A stretch of DNA of 24,456 nt from an uncultured Eubacteriales bacterium (GCA_900548595.1 URLB01000010.1:1-24456), one strand, 5' to 3'. Counted from the first letter of the stretch, positions 1 through 7,379 are shown. Made by a program: numbers and translations. The notes: generated by a model not told the origin, from the letters alone.

Positions 1-1639
1 AGAACATATCAGACGACGAGCTGAATATATAAGCAATTTCGTCGCCTTCGTTTATGCCGCTCTTTATTTCAACATAACTGTCATTGCTTATGCCTGTTTC
101 AACCTCAACATATTCATATCCTTCCGGAATTGACGGATCTTCCGAACTGTTAGCTCCTGTTTTTACAAGAACCATGTTTCCTCTTGTAACAGCGCCTACA
201 GGTATAGCTATAACGTCGTCAGCCTGTGAAACTACTATTTCCGTACTTACATTCATTCCCGGCAGAAGATCTTCATCAGGGTTATCTATCTGCACTTCAA
301 CGGGATATGTTGTTACGCCGTTTGTAGTCGTTCCCGCCATGTTTATTTTTGTAACTTTACCTGCAAAAGTTTTTCCTTCAACAGCGTCAGCCGTTATTGT
401 AACGTCCTGTCCTACAGATATTTTATTTATATCAAGCTCATCTACATTCATCGTCATCTTAAGATAAGATAAGTCGTATATAGTACAGAGTTTTGCACCT
501 GCGTCAATAGTATCGCCTGCTTTGACAAGCTTTTCTATAACCGTACCGTTAATGGGTGATTTTACAGTATAGTCCTCAAGGTTTTCGTACTGGTTTTCAA
601 GACTTATCTGCGCGTCCTTTACATTATCGGACGCAGACTTAACAGAATCCGTAACATTGTCGCTTTCCAATCTTATAATAGTGCTTCCGTCAGAAACCAA
701 TGCTCCTTCATCGTTTACTATTTCAACAACTTCTCCGCTGACCTCGGCATTTACACTTCTGTTTTCTTTATATTGGAATTTTCCGCTCTGTGTTGAACCT
801 GATGTTCCTACTTCAGCCGTTGCCATCTGCTCTTCTGAAATAGCTCCCGGATTGTCTACATTTATTTTTACATTTTTAACAATCATATTTCCCGGCATAA
901 CCTGTGTAGCTCCGCTTACGGAAGCAACTGTTCCGCTTAAAGTTTCAAAAGAACCGTAAAGCGTTACTTCTGCGCTTTGTCCTATGTAAAACGTATCCGC
1001 TTCGTCAGCAGGGAACGGAAGTTCAATTGTCATTACGGAATCGTCTCTGACTTTTGCGATTTCCTGTCCTGCGCTTACTTCATCGCCGACCTCTACAAGA
1101 ACATCCGTTACAGTTCCGCCTACTTTTGTTTTTACATTCAGATTATCAAGCGCTTTTACAGCTGTATTATAGTTTCGCTGTGCCGACGAAACCGAAATCT
1201 GTGCTTTTTCAATGCTTGTTTCCATATCTGATGAGTCTATCTGATAGAGAGTCTGATCTTCCTTAACTATATCGCCCTCTTCAAAAGCATCGCTGAGTAC
1301 GTCTCCCTTTAACAGCGTTGTAACTGTATATTTATCAGCCGGCTCCAAAGTACCGGTTCCCGTAATACTCTCGACAATGCTTGTTCTTACAGCCGTATCC
1401 ATAGTATATGTTGACGCCTGCATTGCATCGTTTTTACCTTTTCCGGAGCAAGCTTTAACAGCCACAATTACGATTACTATAACCAATATAAGTGCAATTA
1501 TTTTTTTTGTTTTAGATGTTCCGGAAAACTTCTTTTTAAAGTTATTCATTTTTCCGCTTTTTTCATCAAGTTCAAGATCATCTATTTCCGATTTATCGGT
1601 AACTTCAGTGAGCTCATCATTTAATTTTTCTTCATCCAT
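1..1639 (-). CDS. HlyD/MacA-type membrane fusion protein (efflux periplasmic adaptor), 3' end outside the window
   Basis: My reading of the minus strand gives an open frame from an ATG at 1639 to the window edge, about 546 codons with no stop. A ribosome binding site (AAAGGA) sits about 8 bases upstream. The protein starts with an acidic cytoplasmic tail, then one membrane anchor at about residues 47-62 (ALILVIVIVIVAV). Two lipoyl-plus-helical-hairpin units follow: the first hairpin at about 135-168, the second at about 325-357. Each hairpin is followed by a lipoyl half with a GGTV or INGTV turn. After these come a beta-barrel region (GKVTKINMAG) and a membrane-proximal segment ending in IPVGAVTRGN. 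The family links an inner-membrane exporter, usually a MacB-like ABC permease in Firmicutes, to extracytoplasmic space. The exporter genes are expected just beyond position 1, which is inference. The substrate is unknown. The visible C-terminus is becoming Ser-rich and may be near its end. Confidence 0.9.
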   Translation of the reverse strand, partial: MDEEKLNDELTEVTDKSEIDDLELDEKSGKMNNFKKKFSGTSKTKKIIALILVIVIVIVAVKACSGKGKNDAMQASTYTMDTAVRTSIVESITGTGTLEPADKYTVTTLLKGDVLSDAFEEGDIVKEDQTLYQIDSSDMETSIEKAQISVSSAQRNYNTAVKALDNLNVKTKVGGTVTDVLVEVGDEVSAGQEIAKVRDDSVMTIELPFPADEADTFYIGQSAEVTLYGSFETLSGTVASVSGATQVMPGNMIVKNVKINVDNPGAISEEQMATAEVGTSGSTQSGKFQYKENRSVNAEVSGEVVEIVNDEGALVSDGSTIIRLESDNVTDSVKSASDNVKDAQISLENQYENLEDYTVKSPINGTVIEKLVKAGDTIDAGAKLCTIYDLSYLKMTMNVDELDINKISVGQDVTITADAVEGKTFAGKVTKINMAGTTTNGVTTYPVEVQIDNPDEDLLPGMNVSTEIVVSQADDVIAIPVGAVTRGNMVLVKTGANSSEDPSIPEGYEYVEVETGISNDSYVEIKSGINEGDEIAYIFSSSSDMF

Positions 1640-1802
1640 ATTTTCATTCCTTTCATTATCAGCTGAATATTTTTATTTGATCTTTCTTAATTACAAATCA
1701 AGCAATATCATAAGTATCAGTTAATAAATTTCAATGTACCGCTTATGTCCGTCCTCCTTTCTGATTAAATAATGGCAAATAAATCTGTTTTCATACGTAA
1801 AA

Positions 1803-1832
1803 ATAATACATTCTTTAGTATATAAAAGTCAA
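1803..1832 (-). promoter_or_regulatory. Candidate promoter of the membrane fusion protein gene
   Basis: On the minus strand a -35 TTGACT (1827-1832) and a -10 TATTAT (1803-1808) are separated by 18 bases, about 165 bases upstream of the ATG at 1639. A perfect 10-base palindrome ATCTTAAGAT lies at 1851-1860, just upstream of the -35, where an activator could bind. The long untranslated leader carries a strong unused ribosome binding site at 1753-1760. Confidence 0.5.
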
Positions 1833-1996
1833 TGAACATACGCTTAAATTATCTTAAGATTTATTTAAAATTTTTCACGACATTTAATTTTGTTATATAT
1901 ATTAAAAACCACTCCGTAAAGTTTCAATTAAAATTGCAAAGTCAAACATTGAGTAATGTTAGCTTTTTTATTGTATATCTTCAATGTAAAACAATT

Positions 1997-2029
1997 TAAA
2001 AAGCGGCTGTAACATTAAATCCCAGCCGC
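1997..2029 (-). terminator. Intrinsic terminator of the MarR-FUSC operon
   Basis: Seven-base stem GCGGCTG/CAGCCGC (2003-2009 with 2023-2029), 13-base loop, then TTTTTAAA on the minus strand. It starts 14 bases after the FUSC stop codon. Confidence 0.85.
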
Positions 2030-2042
2030 ATAATAAAATTAT

Positions 2043-3110
2043 TTAATTTTCTTCGTTTGGATCAGGTAAAAATCTTAATGCTATCAGCTTATGGAAAATA
2101 TATGCAAATACATATCCGATAACTACGCCGAGTATCGTGTCTATTATACGAATGATAACCGCTCCGTGTATACCGTAAATTCCGGCTCCTATCATTAATG
2201 CTCCGAAACAGTTTAATGCCGTCTTATATCTGTACTTTGTACAGAAACCGAGGCACAGACCGCCTAAAGGTCCGATAAGCGGCTGAATGGATTCCGGCAT
2301 AATCTGAAAAATAACAAAGAATGCAGCCGAACCGATAAGTACGCCCAAAACACGCTGTCCGAAACGTGTTTTTGTATCCGGAGAATACGGATACTCCGAC
2401 AACAGCGATGAACATGCAAATCCCATCCACATAAAACGTTCAACCTTAAATATGCTTCCGATTGATAAAACAAGAGTAACGCCTATTGCCATTCTCAGCT
2501 GCCATAAATGTGTAGGATTTTTAAGGGTAAATCTTTTAATAACATGATGGAATCTCGTTTCTGAATGTATGTGCCTGTGCTTTACAAAAAGTATAACAGC
2601 GCAGATAATATATCCAACCAATGTCATCATTGCTCTTTGTGTAAGTAATTCTCCGCTTACGGGGTTGCCAACCAAATATATGTATGCAAAACTATATAAT
2701 CCACCGTTTCCGAGTTCCGGTCTTTGGCTTGTTATACAAAGTATTGCAAAAATAGCAATAAAATGAATAAACGGGATAAGTATTGTAGGCACCGAAATAA
2801 GTATTGCAGGAACAAACAGCAATGTTGCGAACGCTATAGCCAGTGTTACCAACGAATCTCCTATACAATATTCAAAGTTGACAAAACGTATTCCTAATAA
2901 AATACAAAATAGAACTACTGCCATCGGCGTATTTTCCGTTCCGAAAATATTTGACAGTGTAGTGATAAACAATATTGCAAATGCAACTATCAATATAGCT
3001 CTGACTGTAATTGCCGCCCAATAATAAACTTTTTCTTTTTTCTCATTACTTTGTGATATTTTTTTCTTTAGTACAGAAGGATCCATTTGAAGCGCATCAT
3101 AAAAACTCAT
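2043..3110 (-). CDS. FUSC-family / aromatic-acid-exporter-like membrane protein
   Basis: This 355-residue integral membrane protein has a short cytoplasmic N-terminus and two blocks of hydrophobic helices, about residues 33-175 and 205-340, separated by a basic loop (KHRHIHSETRFHHVIKRF). That duplicated six-helix plan, with the second block beginning LWQLRMAIGVTLVLSIG, is typical of the FUSC/ArAE group, which exports aromatic acids and related toxic compounds. The usual C-terminal soluble half of larger members is absent, so this is a compact form. I chose the ATG at 3110 because AGGA lies 9 bases upstream; an in-frame TTG at 3116 is less likely. It begins 2 bases after the MarR stop, so the two are translationally linked and the exporter is probably controlled by that repressor. 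The substrate is unknown. Confidence 0.85.
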   Translation of the reverse strand: MSFYDALQMDPSVLKKKISQSNEKKEKVYYWAAITVRAILIVAFAILFITTLSNIFGTENTPMAVVLFCILLGIRFVNFEYCIGDSLVTLAIAFATLLFVPAILISVPTILIPFIHFIAIFAILCITSQRPELGNGGLYSFAYIYLVGNPVSGELLTQRAMMTLVGYIICAVILFVKHRHIHSETRFHHVIKRFTLKNPTHLWQLRMAIGVTLVLSIGSIFKVERFMWMGFACSSLLSEYPYSPDTKTRFGQRVLGVLIGSAAFFVIFQIMPESIQPLIGPLGGLCLGFCTKYRYKTALNCFGALMIGAGIYGIHGAVIIRIIDTILGVVIGYVFAYIFHKLIALRFLPDPNEEN

Positions 3111-3112
3111 AA

Positions 3113-3553
3113 TCAATTATCCTCTCTCTTTCTTTCATCTTCTATATTCCGAACTATATTATCAGCATACTGTAAAAATTTTTCAAAATCAGATCCTACG
3201 TTTCTCCATAAATCGTAAAACGGCTGTAATATATTTTTATATCCTTTCTCTAATTCAGCGCAACCGAAATCGGTTATAAATAATTTATAGCTTCGTTCGT
3301 CGCACTCCAGCTTTTCTTTTCTTATACAGTTCTTTTCATAAAGACTTTTCAGGCAGCGGCTTACCGCTTCCTTTTTCATACCACTGTACTGGCTAAGCAT
3401 AATCGGCGTATTTCCCTCGGGTTTTAAATAAAGCCATGCCAAAAGTTCACATTCCCCTGCAGTCAGTTCCTCTTGTTTGGAAGGAAGAAGCATACGTGAA
3501 AGTTTTTGAACCTGTTGACGATAATGGACCATATCAATCCAGTCTATATCCAT
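3113..3553 (-). CDS. MarR-family transcriptional regulator
   Basis: A 146-residue protein with the MarR winged-helix plan. It has an N-terminal dimerisation helix and a recognition region TPIMLSQYSGMKKEAVSRCL (about residues 50-70). The beta-wing reads LECDERSYKLFITDFG, keeping the conserved Asp-x-Arg, and a long C-terminal helix follows. Such proteins are dimeric repressors released by small aromatic ligands. The ATG at 3553 is chosen over an upstream in-frame GTG (3580) because GGAGG lies 7 bases before it and the GTG falls inside the operator. It is the first gene of an operon with the FUSC exporter. A perfect-consensus promoter with an overlapping inverted repeat suggests tight autorepression. 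The ligand is unknown; an exporter substrate is the simplest guess. Confidence 0.92.
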   Translation of the reverse strand: MDIDWIDMVHYRQQVQKLSRMLLPSKQEELTAGECELLAWLYLKPEGNTPIMLSQYSGMKKEAVSRCLKSLYEKNCIRKEKLECDERSYKLFITDFGCAELEKGYKNILQPFYDLWRNVGSDFEKFLQYADNIVRNIEDERKREDN

Positions 3554-3573
3554 AATCAGACCTCCGAAACTAG

Positions 3574-3586
3574 TTAACACTGTTAA
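3574..3586. promoter_or_regulatory. Candidate MarR operator
   Basis: TTAACA-C-TGTTAA is a perfect 6+1+6 inverted repeat. It touches the last base of the -10 box and covers the expected transcription start, which is where an autorepressor would bind. Size and symmetry suit MarR dimers. Binding is inferred. Confidence 0.7.
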
Positions 3587-3614
3587 TTATATTGTTTATT
3601 ATTACAATTGTCAA
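3586..3614 (-). promoter_or_regulatory. Consensus promoter of the MarR-FUSC operon
   Basis: Minus strand: -35 TTGACA (3609-3614), exactly 17 bases, -10 TATAAT (3586-3591). Both hexamers and the spacer match the SigA consensus exactly, about 33 bases upstream of the chosen MarR start. Confidence 0.9.
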
Positions 3615-3640
3615 ATTATAGTTACATTATAAACAAACTG

Positions 3641-3669
3641 TTGATTTTTAGCTTCTTCCGTGTTATATT
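3641..3669 (+). promoter_or_regulatory. Promoter of the ABC-F gene
   Basis: -35 TTGATT (3641-3646), 17 bases, -10 TATATT (3664-3669), with an extended TG at 3661-3662. It is divergent from the MarR promoter. Transcription would start near 3676 and give a leader of about 215 bases. Confidence 0.7.
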
Positions 3670-3700
3670 TTTTTATATATTGATGATTTGAGGTGAAAAG

Positions 3701-3721
3701 ATGTTCAATTTTTCTTGCTGA
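3701..3721 (+). CDS. Six-codon leader peptide MFNFSC upstream of the ABC-F gene
   Basis: A GAGGTGA ribosome binding site sits 5 bases before an ATG. Six codons encode MFNFSC and end in TGA at 3719-3721. It lies just downstream of the expected transcription start and upstream of the terminator/antiterminator structures. This is the layout of ribosome-sensing attenuators that control antibiotic-resistance ABC-F genes. Its translation and any stalling role are inferred. Confidence 0.6.
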   Translation: MFNFSC

Positions 3722-3729
3722 TAATTTTT

Positions 3730-3870
3730 GCATAACATTATTTCAAGGCAGTTTATACAGCCTGTTTTTTTGTTATGCCATGCGGAAAAGTTGAATGTCT
3801 ATACGCTTATATAAAACGGATATTTTTATCCTTATTTTGTGCTGCGGATCAACTTTCCGCAGCATTTTTG
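3730..3870 (+). promoter_or_regulatory. Transcription attenuator in the ABC-F leader
   Basis: There are two T-tailed hairpins. The first is short (AGGC/GCCT, 3746-3763, then seven T) and nested in an 8-base outer stem GCATAACA/TGTTATGC (3730-3737 with 3771-3778). The second is strong: TGCTGCGG/CCGCAGCA (3840-3847 with 3857-3864), then TTTTT. An upstream segment at 3781-3794 can pair with 3849-3861 (13 pairs, one bulged A), which would break the second hairpin. The two folds are mutually exclusive, as expected of a terminator/antiterminator switch. The ABC-F ribosome binding site follows at about 3880. Confidence 0.75.
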
Positions 3871-3890
3871 TTATTTCTGGAGGGATAAAA

Positions 3891-5354
3891 ATGTCATTAA
3901 TAAATGTATCTAATCTTACTTTCGGATATGACGGAAGCGGAAAAAATATTTTTGAAAATGTAAGTTTTCAAATCGATACCAATTGGAAACTCGGATTAAC
4001 AGGAAGAAACGGACGTGGTAAAACAACATTTTTTAAACTGCTTTTAAACGAGTATGAATACAGCGGAACAATAACATCTGATGTTTCATTTGAATATTTC
4101 CCTTTTCCGGTACGTGATGAAAGTTTGTATACGATTGACATACTTAATGAAATATGTCCCAATGTACCCGAATGGAAAATACTAAAAGAGGTTTCCCTAT
4201 TGGATGCCGACTGCGAAGTCCTCTACAGACCGATGGAAACTCTGTCAAACGGAGAGAAAACAAAGGCTCTGCTCGCGGCGCTTTTTCTTAAAGAAAATAA
4301 TTTTCTCTTAATAGACGAGCCGACAAACCATCTCGACTACACCGCAAGAGAGGCTGTAAGCTCTTATCTCAATAAAAAGAAAGGATTTATATTAATTTCC
4401 CACGACAGAGCCTTCCTGGACAGCTGTATCGACCATATCATTTCTATAAACAAAACTAATATAGACATACAAAAAGGCAATTTTGAATCATGGTTTTATA
4501 ATAAACAACTTAACGATAATTATGAAACAGCTCAAAACGAATTGCTCAAGAAGGATATAAAACGTCTTGAAGCCGCAGCAAAACGAACTGAAACGTGGTC
4601 CAATAAAAAAGAAGCCTCAAAATTTGGCTCTAAAGCAGACAGAGGTTATATCGGACATAAATCCGCAAAAATGTCAAAACGCTCAAATTCTATTAAAAAT
4701 CGTCGAGTTATAGCCATTGAGGAAAAATCGTCGCTTATGAAAAATATAGAAACAAACGAGCCGTTAAAGCTTACTCCGCTGAAATTCCATAATACACAGC
4801 TTGTTGTACTGAAAAATGTTTCCGTTTATTACGGTAATAAATCCGCATGTTCTGATATAAGCCTTACCATAGAGCAAGGCGACCGCATTGCGGTGAAAGG
4901 AAAAAACGGCAGCGGTAAAACAAGTATACTAAAGCTGATTAAAGGCGAAAATATAGAGTACACCGGTGATATAATAAAAAATCCCGCTCTTAAGATTTCT
5001 TATATATCTCAAAGTTCCGATTTTCTGGAGGGAAGTTTGGACGATTATGCAAATGATCTTGATATAGATACAAGCCTTTTCAAAGCAATTCTCAGAAAAC
5101 TCGATTTTTCCAGGGACCTTTTTGAAAAAAATATGAAAACCTATAGCGACGGTCAAAAAAAGAAAGTTCTTATTGCCGGCAGTCTCTGCGAAAAAGCTCA
5201 TTTATACATATGGGACGAGCCGCTGAACTATATCGACGTTATATCAAGAATACAGCTTGAGGAATTAATTTTAAATTATTCTCCGACTCTTATATTTGTA
5301 GAGCATGATAAAGCTTTCACGGATAAGATTGCAACAAAATCTTTAGAGTTTTAG
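3891..5354 (+). CDS. ABC-F ribosomal protection ATPase, Lsa/CplR-like
   Basis: A 487-residue soluble twin-ATPase with no membrane domain. NBD1: Walker A GRNGRGKT (38-45), signature LSNGEKTK (118-125), Walker B and catalytic Glu in IDEPTNHLD (141-149), switch His171. A charged interdomain linker follows, about 205-300. NBD2: GKNGSGKT (337-344), signature YSDGQ (418-422), WDEPLNYID with Glu443. The opening MSLINVSNLTFGYDGS and the length fit the Lsa/CplR branch. Members bind the ribosomal E site and displace lincosamides, pleuromutilins and streptogramin A. The ATG at 3891 is preferred for its GGAGGG site 6 bases upstream; the frame stays open back to an ATG at 3795, but that codon lies inside the attenuator and lacks a good site. 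The exact drug range cannot be read from sequence. Confidence 0.92.
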   Translation: MSLINVSNLTFGYDGSGKNIFENVSFQIDTNWKLGLTGRNGRGKTTFFKLLLNEYEYSGTITSDVSFEYFPFPVRDESLYTIDILNEICPNVPEWKILKEVSLLDADCEVLYRPMETLSNGEKTKALLAALFLKENNFLLIDEPTNHLDYTAREAVSSYLNKKKGFILISHDRAFLDSCIDHIISINKTNIDIQKGNFESWFYNKQLNDNYETAQNELLKKDIKRLEAAAKRTETWSNKKEASKFGSKADRGYIGHKSAKMSKRSNSIKNRRVIAIEEKSSLMKNIETNEPLKLTPLKFHNTQLVVLKNVSVYYGNKSACSDISLTIEQGDRIAVKGKNGSGKTSILKLIKGENIEYTGDIIKNPALKISYISQSSDFLEGSLDDYANDLDIDTSLFKAILRKLDFSRDLFEKNMKTYSDGQKKKVLIAGSLCEKAHLYIWDEPLNYIDVISRIQLEELILNYSPTLIFVEHDKAFTDKIATKSLEF

Positions 5355-5356
5355 AA

Positions 5357-5391
5357 AAAACGGCAGCTATAGCTACCGTTTTCTTGCTGTT
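5357..5391. terminator. Bidirectional intrinsic terminator shared by the ABC-F gene and the iron-type transporter operon
   Basis: Seven-base stem AAAACGG/CCGTTTT (5357-5363 with 5376-5382) around AGCTATAGCT. T-runs occur on both sides: TTTTC on the plus strand, TTTTTTC on the minus strand. It begins 2 bases after the ABC-F stop and lies about 55 bases downstream of the convergent 52-codon gene. Confidence 0.85.
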
Positions 5392-5437
5392 TTATATTCC
5401 TTTTATACAAAATGTTGCTTTATAAACACATTATCGC

Positions 5438-5596
5438 TTACTGTTTTTTATTTCGTCTTGAAATAATTACATTAATTGCAATTCCCACGATAATAAGCGC
5501 TATGGCTACAAACAGATAAACATTCGCTTGATTAATAATATATGACAATAAAAATCCAATCCCTAAATATACTGATAAATCACCAAATACTTTCAC
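5438..5596 (-). CDS. Small membrane protein of 52 residues, unknown function
   Basis: The frame starts with GTG at 5594-5596, directly after the TAA of the ABC ATPase gene, and ends with TAA at 5438-5440. A GGGAGTGA site within the last codons of the ATPase gene serves it, so it looks translationally coupled. The protein begins MKVFGDLSVYLGIGFLLSYI, has a second hydrophobic stretch (VYLFVAIALIIVGIAINVII) and ends in a basic tail, SRRNKKQ. Two short transmembrane helices with a cytoplasmic basic C-terminus are likely. I do not recognise the family. Position suggests an accessory subunit of the transporter, or simply the last gene of the operon. Gene-like features are the coupling, the ribosome binding site and the coherent membrane topology. 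Confidence 0.65.
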   Translation of the reverse strand: MKVFGDLSVYLGIGFLLSYIINQANVYLFVAIALIIVGIAINVIISRRNKKQ

Positions 5597-6364
5597 TTAT
5601 AATTCACTCCCGATCCTTGTAAAAAAATACTGCTTATTTTCATATGAATAATTGGCTTTTATACCGAAAATACTCTCAAGTACATTGCTTTCACACATCT
5701 TCTTCGGCTTGTCGTCAAAAACTATTCGCCCGTTTTTCATCGCTAGTATCTTATCTGAATAGCTCATCGCCAAATTAATATCATGTATGACCATTATAAC
5801 AGTTTTTCCGTTATTTTTCAGTTCTTTAATAATTTCCATAAGCTCCAACTGATAATTAATATCCAAAAAAGTAACCGGCTCGTCCAAAAATACTATATCT
5901 GTATTTTGCGCCAACAGCATAGCTATATATGCCTTTTGCTGCTGTCCCCCCGACAGTTCTGACAAACTCTCATCCGCCATGTCATATATTCCTGCAGTTC
6001 TCATTGCCTCGTCAACTATTTTTCTGTCTTCATCTCTGTATTTTCTCGGATATCCCAGATAAGGAAACCTCCCATGATAAACCAGAGCTCTTACAGTAAG
6101 CGCACCGGGATTTTTCTGTTGGGACAATACCGATATTTTTTTTGCCCTGTCTTTTGCGTTCATTTCATGGATGTTTACTCCATCAGCTACAACGACTCCT
6201 TCATACGGCTTCATCAGTCCGGAGGATATTTCAAGAAGCGTTGATTTTCCGCATCCGTTCGGACCGATAATAGAAGTTATCTCATTTTCATGCATAATCG
6301 TGTTTATGTCAAAAAGCACCTGTTTTTTTCCGTATCCGCCGTTTATGTTCTTAAGTTCTATCAC
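5597..6364 (-). CDS. FecE/FhuC/BtuD-type ABC transporter ATP-binding protein
   Basis: A 255-residue cytoplasmic ATPase that would power uptake of an iron chelate, haem or corrinoid through the adjacent permease. It has Walker A GPNGCGKST (34-42), Q-loop Gln82/83, signature LSGGQQQKAYIA (137-148), Walker B with catalytic Glu in IVFLDEP (157-163) and switch His194. The segment TVRALVYHGRFPYLG (about 90-104) is characteristic of the iron-siderophore/B12 subgroup. It starts with GTG at 6364, served by AAAGGAGG 8 bases upstream, and overlaps the permease gene by 14 bases. All catalytic residues are present. The substrate cannot be decided without the binding protein, which is not in the window. 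Confidence 0.93.
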   Translation of the reverse strand: MIELKNINGGYGKKQVLFDINTIMHENEITSIIGPNGCGKSTLLEISSGLMKPYEGVVVADGVNIHEMNAKDRAKKISVLSQQKNPGALTVRALVYHGRFPYLGYPRKYRDEDRKIVDEAMRTAGIYDMADESLSELSGGQQQKAYIAMLLAQNTDIVFLDEPVTFLDINYQLELMEIIKELKNNGKTVIMVIHDINLAMSYSDKILAMKNGRIVFDDKPKKMCESNVLESIFGIKANYSYENKQYFFTRIGSEL

Positions 6365-7379
6365 CGTGTTTTCCTCCTTTCTTTTTCATTATCAAATATA
6401 TAAAGAAAGGAACTCCTATATATGATATTATAATTCCAAGTTGTACCTCGTATGGTGCAAAAGCAGTTCTGGAAATCAAATCGCACAAAGTTACAAATAC
6501 TGCCCCCAAAAGAGCTGTCCCCGGTATGAGCCTCATATTTCCGCTTTTAATGAAATGTCTGGCAATATGCGGAACAATAAGTCCGACAAAACTTAGCAGC
6601 CCCGCAAAGCTGACTGCCGCTCCCGCTAAAAGAGCCGCCGACAAAAGAAGTATAAACCTTATGGCTTTTACATTCATACCAAGGCTCTTTGCGGTTCTGT
6701 CTCCTAGGGACAATATATCCAGTTCATGGCTCAGAAGCATTGCCAAAATAAATCCTACGGCAATATATATACATGCCGGATATAGTTTTGAAAAAGTCAT
6801 TCCCATAACTCCGCCTATTTTAAACGATGTTATACCGTTAAGAGAATCCGGAAAAAAGGTGGTTATTGTATCGATTCCGGAATTGAGAAGATTACTGACA
6901 GCACCTCCCGCCAATACGAGCGTCATCTTTGAAGCTCCGTTTTTTACAGCTATGAAATATACTGTCATTACCGTTATAATAGCTCCCAAAAATGCCGCCG
7001 CAGGTATAACGGATATTTTATAGGGAAAAATCGCCATGGCAAGCACGGCAAAAAAGCCTGCGCCCGAATTTACGCCTATTATACTTGGCGCCGCGAGAGG
7101 GTTTTCGAGAACCGACTGTATTATTACGCCGGAAACCGCAAGCGCAATTCCCGCAAGCACAGACGCCGCCACTCTCGGCATTCTTACAGAATATATTATC
7201 TGACTGTTTACAGTATTTTCGTCAAAAAAAAGTGCCGAAATAAAATCCGACAACGGTATCTTCACAGATCCCATGCATATCCCCAAAACAGCTGATATAA
7301 CGAGCGCTATCGAGCAAACCAGTAAAAATATTTTTTCGGTTCTATCTCTTTCGGCTGATACAACGCGTATATTTTTCAT
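6351..7379 (-). CDS. FecCD-type ABC transporter permease
   Basis: This 342-residue permease has about nine or ten membrane helices. The family segments MPRVAASVLAGIALAVSGVIIQSVLENPLAAPSIIGVNSGAG and LGDRTAKSLGMNV...SFAGLLSFVGLIVPHIAR are clear, the latter holding the coupling helix that contacts the ATPase. The fold is that of BtuC/FhuB/FecD importers, which act as homo- or heterodimers. I chose the ATG at 7379, with GGAG 8 bases upstream; the in-frame GTG at 7388 lies only a base from that site. It is the first gene of an operon with the ATPase and a small membrane protein. No periplasmic-type binding lipoprotein gene precedes it, which is unusual, since that gene commonly leads such operons. 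Confidence 0.93.
   Translation of the reverse strand: MKNIRVVSAERDRTEKIFLLVCSIALVISAVLGICMGSVKIPLSDFISALFFDENTVNSQIIYSVRMPRVAASVLAGIALAVSGVIIQSVLENPLAAPSIIGVNSGAGFFAVLAMAIFPYKISVIPAAAFLGAIITVMTVYFIAVKNGASKMTLVLAGGAVSNLLNSGIDTITTFFPDSLNGITSFKIGGVMGMTFSKLYPACIYIAVGFILAMLLSHELDILSLGDRTAKSLGMNVKAIRFILLLSAALLAGAAVSFAGLLSFVGLIVPHIARHFIKSGNMRLIPGTALLGAVFVTLCDLISRTAFAPYEVQLGIIISYIGVPFFIYLIMKKKGGKHGDRT

Larger units (their letters stand above)
1640..2042. other. Intergenic region, about 400 bases, without a convincing gene
   Basis: AT-rich spacer between the FUSC gene end and the membrane fusion protein start. It holds the FUSC operon terminator (1997-2029), the candidate promoter (1803-1832) with the palindrome at 1851-1860, and an orphan AAAGGAGG ribosome binding site on the minus strand at 1753-1760. 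A weak plus-strand hairpin AACATT/AATGTT (1945-1960) is followed by a T-run, but no plus-strand gene leads into it. I found no RNA gene. Confidence 0.6.

Noticed and set aside
84..1724. Several plus-strand open frames in the first 1.7 kb
   Set aside because: They are Ser/Thr/Phe-rich shadows of the minus-strand membrane fusion protein and lack ribosome binding sites.
1945..1969. Plus-strand hairpin AACATT/AATGTT followed by a T-run
   Set aside because: The stem is short and AT-rich and no plus-strand gene precedes it.
3554..3580. Alternative GTG start (3580) for the MarR gene
   Set aside because: It lies in the operator region and lacks a ribosome binding site; the ATG at 3553 has GGAGG at ideal spacing.
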